Assembly: GCF_051401765.1 (NCBI RefSeq) | Contig: NC_135071.1 | Coordinates: 18,888,961-18,952,960 of the forward strand | From: Calliopsis andreniformis | Lineage: Eukaryota > Arthropoda > Insecta > Hymenoptera > Andrenidae | Length of the DNA: 64,000 nt | Direction: 5' to 3' | Shown here: positions 58,384 to 64,000 of the stretch, in pieces | Numbering within the stretch: position 1 is the first letter of the stretch | Layout of the letters: each line of letters opens with the position of its first letter | Program-made: the position numbers and the translations under genes | Notes under the pieces: model-generated | What the model saw: the letters and a program-made list of their open reading frames with translations, nothing else | What the model was told of the DNA's origin: nothing | The model's database searches: none

Positions 58384-61311
58384 TTAAAAATTGGAATTGG
58401 GTGGCGTAGCTAAATTCGTGGAAAATCCCTGTGAAAGGAAACTGGAATTGAGGATAATCTGGTTCGAGATAATTCTGAAAGGGGGCGATAGGAGTGGGTG
58501 AGGCAGATTAAAAAAGAAGAGACAGAAAACGAGAAGTGAGGTGAAAAAGCGAGGTCGCTTGGAGAGAAGTCGAGATATAGTTCCAGATCGCAAAAAGAGA
58601 ACGCAAATAAAGGGGTCTGAGTCGGACACGTGGCGTGGCGTGTGCCCGTATACGCACGGTGCAAATTACCGAGATTAAGTAATTGCTATCTCTTGGTCAG
58701 TCGATTGTATGGAACCACGGAGCTGGGAGAAGAAAAGGCCGCGGCATTTCGCGATGCACCTCTATCGCTATTGTCTATTGTCTATGTGGAAAGACGAACG
58801 AAAGAAGTTCCCTTTCACTTTCGCTCCTCTTCTAGATAAGTATCTTTATCCCGAGGATAATGGCGAAGATTCAGCGGAAGGCGCATGCTGTGTTTCTACC
58901 CCTATGTTTGCGGAGAAAGAAGTTCCACAATAGAAAAGAGACAAAAATTCTGTGGTAGAAAAGACCTTCTATGCAGATCTAGTGAAAAGGTAGTGCAAAG
59001 TTACCTAAGTTCTCTCTAACACACAATGTCTCCGAATGGAATCTCGTTATAGATATAAATTCAATTCTCTAGCGTGGAACATCTTTTCTAAGATTCCTTA
59101 AAACTTCTTACTACAATAGAACACAAAAATTCTATGCTAAAGAAGACCCTATATGTCTGCAAAATCCAATGAAAATCTAGTGAAAAATAACCCAAGATCT
59201 CATGCACGAAAAATTCCCCTAACCTGAAACACCTTATAGATACTTTTCTAGCGCAGAACTTGTTCGTAAGATTTATTTTCTACAAAGAAAACGTCTCGCT
59301 ATTACTGCTCAATAAGACAAAAGTCACTATAAATAAACCACTTCAGCATACTCACGAAGATGATACCTCGAGTGATCGCTCCAGCACACTTTCCTCCTCG
59401 AATCTAACAAGTTATGAAAACGAATTTGCAATGGGGAGATAACTGTGCCTCCGTAATGTATACGCAAGTGTCGAATTACGAGGAGAACACCGTGACGCTC
59501 GAAAAGAGAAAAAGTGAATGCCTCAGGAAACGGTGTTTGCCCTGATCAGAGGGAGGTGGGACAGGGGAGAAGGGGAGATAGAGAAAGAAATAATCGAGCT
59601 TCGTTCTGCTCGTTTGAACTATGAAGGGAGTAGGAGCATCCTGTCGATGGGAATTCACGAGCCTGGACCGGAAGTTCGAGGGAGACCGGGAACGAGATAT
59701 ACATGTGTGGTTCTCGATGGCTGGCGCAGATTATTCGACGCGTTTGATAAGAGCAGGACTGGGGAAAATTTAGGAACATAAATGAAACAAATATACAATT
59801 AAAAAACATGAAAATTGCACGTGTACGAATAGAAAATAGGAAACGAAATAAAAAAGAGACATACACCTTTACGATTATTGTTTAATATTCTCCCCATAAA
59901 TTGCGTTCATTTGAGAGTCACAGGAAACCTAATATTCAGATCAGCGTAATTTGTCAAGCGACAGGAATCGATAACGCAAATTCCAATTTTGTCCAGCCAA
60001 ATCGTGGCGATTAGCCACGTCAATTTGTCTACCATAATTCTGTGGTAAAGTTACATTAGCGCCTGGGAGGAGCCATGGCGAATCGCTGGTGAAAGACGAG
60101 CAGAAGGATCGATCGCGATCGACCACGCTTTTAACGCGTCGATTCGAATTAAGTGCTGGAATTGAAGAAAACGAGCGTACAAAACGTGTGTCTTCACTCC
60201 TAGCTCTAGAATTCCAAGAAGATGGCGCGACGGAATAGGAAACTATGAAAAAATGTTCTATTCCGAAACGCTGACTATTTTAGCATGCATTTGAAAAGGG
60301 AGAAAGTCTTTGAGGAATAAAATTCAATGCTTTCACTCGATATTAATTAATATCGTTACGCGAATACACTGTTTTCTTGAGATACTCATGATTCACTGGC
60401 AAATAATAATGGAGGACATATTTCGAAAGTCATATCAAACATTTGCTTCAAAAGTGACTTAACTTAAGGAACTTAATCTTTGAATTACGACAAATTACGA
60501 TTATGAAACAGTTTTACATAAATTATATTTCTTTCTAAAGCAAATGTACGGTATGCTTATGGCGGGCCATCTTAGTATTACGACCCTGAGTGACATTGGT
60601 TTGCTAGGTGTCATAAAGGAGGTATTACATAGAGGAAATATAAAGCGAAGCTAATTTTTTCCCCTGCTCTTCCCACTGTTCCCAGCCATGAAGAGGTAAC
60701 GGTTACGAGTGAATTTCCTGAGGAGTGAGACTCGTCGCTCGACTGTTTACCTTCCGGGTGAGCCTTCGAGGCGGGGAATGCAAAAGGAGAAACAAAGTGC
60801 ATTGTCTTGGCCCGCCTGGAATGCGTACTATTCCTGGAGACTCCTCTGGGACGCGTTGCTCTTGTTCGCGAAAAACTACTTGTTACTGGTCGCGCTCCCT
60901 TTCCATTACTCGACTGCATTTCGATGCACTGGGTCGATTTAGTAATTAGAACAGAAATTATACAACAATTCTAGCGATGGCGATGATATCCTCGCGAGCA
61001 TATCAATTAACTCATTCAAGGATAAAGTATTTTCACTTACAGAAACTGTATGCAAATGGAAATGAAAATTATGTCATTGGAAAGCTTGCGTTTTCTGAGC
61101 CAAGTAATGTAAACGCAATTATTCATTATTTACACACTAGGTTGCAACCACTGAAAGAGGAATACGAAAAATTGTGATGCATGAAGAAATGAAAGTCTGT
61201 ACTTTAATTTTTTAATGCTTTTCGCACAGAAGGATAAACAAATTTTTTAAATTTGTTTTCTGGTTAAATACTAGATGATATTTTTGATAAGATTATTTGT
61301 GAATTTGAAAG

Positions 61312-61320
61312 AAAAAAAAA
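61312..61320 (-). terminator. RNA polymerase III terminator of the tRNA gene
   Basis: Nine consecutive T on the minus strand begin seven bases after the tRNA 3' end, the standard Pol III stop. Confidence 0.85.
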
Positions 61321-61326
61321 GACCTT

Positions 61327-61399
61327 CGATCCTGCCAGGATTCGAACCTGGAATCTTCTGATCCGTAGTCAGACGCGTTATCCGTTGCGCCACAGGACC
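61327..61399 (-). tRNA. tRNA-Arg-ACG: tRNA-Arg (anticodon ACG)
   Basis: The 73-base gene folds into a full cloverleaf: acceptor stem GGTCCTG/CAGGATC, D arm with the A box TGGCGCAACGG, anticodon stem TCTGA/TCAGA around the loop CTACGGA (anticodon ACG, read as ICG after editing), and T arm with the B box GGTTCGAATCC. The discriminator base is G. It has no intron and the CCA end is not encoded, as in nuclear tRNAs. It lies alone, not in a visible tRNA cluster. Confidence 0.97.
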
Positions 61400-61767
61400 G
61401 TGCTGTTACGAACCTTTTAATGCGGAAATAGGTAGCAAAGTAAGGGTGCTTATATCGCTCCTATTGTTTATAAATTAAATGCCTACTCTTTCATAAGAGG
61501 TAATAAGTCTACTGCTATCACAGCACGCAATAAACACAATATTTATAAACTGCTGGTGCTACACGACAAGAGATAATTCGAAACGAAACAAAAAGGAATG
61601 ACTCTCTCTTTGGAACGATTTCTGAAAGAAATTACTTAAAGACGCAAGCATTTTATGCAGAATATACAATTTGCAACAGTTAGGAAAATTTCAGAATCTC
61701 GTTTTAAAAAATACTACTTCACTTTAATACTATCGTGCAAAACTATGCACTTTTATTTCCAAATTAA

Positions 61768-61888
61768 CCCTTCCGTGACTAGTAGGACATATGTCCCACT
61801 TACTTTCTTTCTGTTATCGCACTTAGAATGACAGTGGAAGTCGAGTTAACAAAAAAATAAGATACAGAAAAATTTCGTTCAGTCACGA
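61768..61888. mobile_element. Possible decayed TTAA-type MITE
   Basis: TTAA at 61764-61767 is followed by CCCTTCCGTGACTAG. About 120 bp later CAGTCACGAAAG, whose reverse complement is CTTTCGTGACTG, could be the partner end. The second TTAA is missing, so the copy is either decayed or a chance pairing. Confidence 0.3.
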
Positions 61889-62100
61889 AAGAGATAAATC
61901 GCAAACCAATTTGCTTTCATATTTATCTAAATACAAAACTAATTTCAATAACCTCCAATCCTGTTTCCCCTGAAATTCCAAAGCAAAATAATTCCTCCAC
62001 TGTTTACCTTACGAAACCCAAATTTCACCCAGCGCTGCCACTCATGCTGTGACATTTCGCTCCAAGCTAAACGCTTCTAAACACAGAACAGTTAACTTAC

Positions 62101-62900
62101 CGACGACCTTAATCCCGTGAACACTGGAAAATATCCGTTGAATGTCGATGAGGACGCACGATCGTAGTGAAAACACTACACGTTTAATGTCATCGTGACC
62201 GAAGCCAGCGATTCATCCTGTGTCCAACACAGTGACCAAACGTTACAACGTTAAAAATCAACTCACACGCGGTCAGCCCCAACGATCGGGAACTTATAGA
62301 ACACAGAAACGTAATCGGTGCACGTTCCAAGCACCGAGGGACTTTCGAAACAATAAGTACACACCTCGTGACACTTGTCCAGAACAACAATAATCGACAC
62401 TACACCGAACTATCTCTTTTTGACATTAAAAAAAAGGATCACCTTCCACTGGGAACTCTATTACTCTGTCACTAGTAAGGGAATCGATGTTAGATAAAAT
62501 TCAGTTCCACTTTTCACGAATTCACGATTAATTAGAGGGAGACACTTCGAATTAGAGAAAGCAACATCGATGTCAACCCGCGCGCTACTGTTCAGAGAGG
62601 ATGTCGATGCGGTGGTGGATAATCGTCGAAATTATGTTTCGTCTTTCGTCACGAATGAATTGTTGATTGAGAAATACTCGTTGTCGTTTGATTAATTACC
62701 TGAGACAGATATCCACACGCGTCCCGTTCAAAATGACAAGAACACGAGCGAAACGCGGCGGGAACTGTCGCGAGCCTTCGTCGCGCTCGCCATCTTGGTT
62801 TGTACTGGCACTCAGGAACGAGCAGCGAGGTGTATCAGCGTGCGCGCGCATGCGCGCGACAGGTGGCTGCCCGGGAGTTGAGTGGCGTCCGCAATGCATC
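62101..62900 (-). promoter_or_regulatory. CpG-rich promoter-like island with a candidate non-coding first exon
   Basis: On the minus strand GTCGTCG|GTAAGT is a near-perfect donor ending an exon at 62101. Upstream to about 62900 the sequence is rich in CpG (including GCGCGCGCATGCGCGCGAC near 62850), unlike the AT-rich flanks. No start codon in a long frame precedes the donor, so the exon would be 5' UTR. The nearest minus-strand gene lacking its 5' end is the membrane protein at 47872-49265, 12.8 kb away, so I suggest this is its leader. That link is inference. Confidence 0.35.
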
Positions 62901-64000
62901 GCTGTCAAAGCTACATTTCGCACTGTTTTCATCTCTTTTTTCAAATTTTATTGCTGAAACGACAGCCTGGAGCACTGTTGTAACTGGACTGCGGATTTAT
63001 ATGCGTTTGTAGGAAATTTTTCTGGGCATTGCACGTGACATGCGGAAATGTACAGAATATTGAGAGTTAAATGCGTTTTATGATATTTCGAGGATGAAAC
63101 TGATTTACAGTTATCTACGAGTTGAAAATACTTTTCAATTGAATTTATGTTTTATTATGTTTTGCAAACAATTATTTTTCGTCTCTGGTTCTAACGACTT
63201 TGTGTTTTGGATCGAAAAGTAATAAGAAATATTTTGTGAAGAGAGATGTGGGTAATGTTTTTAGAGTAATTAGAGCAAGTAGTAGATTTATTGACTATAA
63301 TAAAAGATGTATTATTTTTTAGATGTTTGAATGATTGTTTGAATGATTATTTAACTGAAACTAAGCGAGGTCTGGAATAAGCTAAGAGGGAATGAAAGCG
63401 ATTCCTTTTTGCAGTCCCTCTTTATTGTATTAGCTTTTAATTCTGGAAATCAATAGTGTTGCAATCATATTGAAAAAGAAGGTCTAGGACAAACCTAGCG
63501 TTTTATGGGAGTTTGTGTCTCGTGGTCTGAAATACCGACTTTGTGGAAAAATGATCGCCTTCGTTACGCCCTCTATATACCCGATAGAAAGCTTTGGGAA
63601 TCTAAATATCAAACTCGGCAAAATTAGCAAGACATATAAATCTTCCCTCATTACCTCGTTTACAACTTTTATTAAAAAACTTTCTGAGAAAGCAATAAGT
63701 CACAATTTTGTTTGATTTCACGTTCTTTATCATAGGTTAGAAGTTGAAAAATAAAATATTTATTAATCGGCAAGTAATCTAATTATTTAAAATTATTCTG
63801 GAGCCCCAATATATCATTACGCAATGATCAAAATCCATGGAATTTGTTTATTTATTACAAAAACAGCATTTGGAAATTTGACAGGAAACAACGGGACTGT
63901 TGTTGCCATCTAGCGGTGCAACCTAGGAACTAAAGGAATTGTATAATTTTTAGTTCTAAGCTACTACCTTTAGATGGCGCAACTAGTATCATTTTTCGGC

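Larger units (their letters stand above)
49266..61326. other. About 12 kb gene-poor region
   Basis: If the donor at 62101 belongs to the membrane-protein gene, this is intronic. It contains minisatellites (49375, 53018, 56797), one TTAA MITE (58151), a short perfect hairpin (56160) and CpG-rich patches near 49650-49950, 53400-53770 and 54540-55090. I searched for an exon with a signal peptide ending in phase 1 on the minus strand and found no convincing one. Several frames of 60-130 codons exist but show no recognisable domain. Confidence 0.45.
61400..64000. other. Right-end intergenic or intronic DNA
   Basis: Apart from the candidate MITE and the promoter-like island listed separately, no gene is seen. 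The frames at 62667-63012 lie in the CpG island and are Arg-rich, as composition predicts. The last kilobase is AT-rich without recognisable elements. Confidence 0.4.

Noticed and set aside
60977..61177. 66-codon plus-strand frame near the tRNA gene
   Set aside because: It looks mildly protein-like at its end but has no recognised domain, no splice context and no conserved start.
1..64000. Bacterial-type systems, CRISPR arrays or viral insertions
   Set aside because: No spaced direct-repeat array, operon structure, reverse transcriptase, integrase or viral protein signature was seen anywhere in the window.

Overview
The window is a stretch of animal nuclear genome: intron-bearing genes with GT-AG splice sites, no operons, AT-rich non-coding DNA broken by CpG-rich islands, and many short non-autonomous transposons. 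Protein content points to an insect that is not a higher fly, because it carries a full MSH4, a gene lost from Drosophila. A hymenopteran, most likely a bee, is my best inference; the sequence alone does not prove it.

Layout. (1) 574-1769, minus: a five-exon short-chain dehydrogenase (SDR16C-like) that appears to lack the catalytic Tyr and Lys and uses one GC-AG intron. (2) 2434-3033, plus: NDUFA1 (MWFE subunit of complex I), head to head with the SDR gene across 664 bp. (3) 3034-20052: about 17 kb without a firm coding exon. It holds MITEs (a TA-flanked Tc1/mariner-like one, two TTAA-flanked ones and two copies of a window-wide family), degenerate A/T-rich minisatellites and CpG-rich islands that may carry 5' exons of the next gene. 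(4) 20055-21423, plus: a leucine-rich-repeat single-pass membrane protein. (5) 22607-28618, minus: MSH4, 16 coding exons, convergent with the LRR gene. Its third intron holds a very regular 374-375 bp tandem array built of inverted arms. (6) 29661-42991, minus: a 17-exon PDZ-PH-RhoGAP gene orthologous to ARHGAP21/23 (fly RhoGAP19D), with a probable 5' UTR exon and promoter near 45.7-45.96 kb. (7) 47872-49265, minus: the last four exons of an uncharacterised single-pass membrane protein whose 5' exons were not found; a strong splice donor at 62101 could belong to its leader exon. (8) 49266-61326: gene-poor, with minisatellites and a MITE. (9) 61327-61399, minus: tRNA-Arg(ACG). (10) 61400-64000: a CpG-rich promoter-like island near 62.1-62.9 kb, otherwise nothing recognised.

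The genes do not form a pathway. They are ordinary housekeeping and developmental loci: mitochondrial respiration (NDUFA1), meiotic crossing-over (MSH4), Rho-GTPase control at membranes and junctions (RhoGAP19D), plus two surface proteins and one probable pseudo-enzyme. Exon coordinates were built by hand from reading frame, splice consensus and phase. The four complete gene models close without frame conflict, apart from the alternative splice choices flagged below. The most unusual structures are the fold-back satellite inside MSH4, the MITE family with at least four copies in the window, the catalytically altered SDR, and a GC-rich hexanucleotide-repeat block inside a RhoGAP19D intron that may be an alternative terminal exon.
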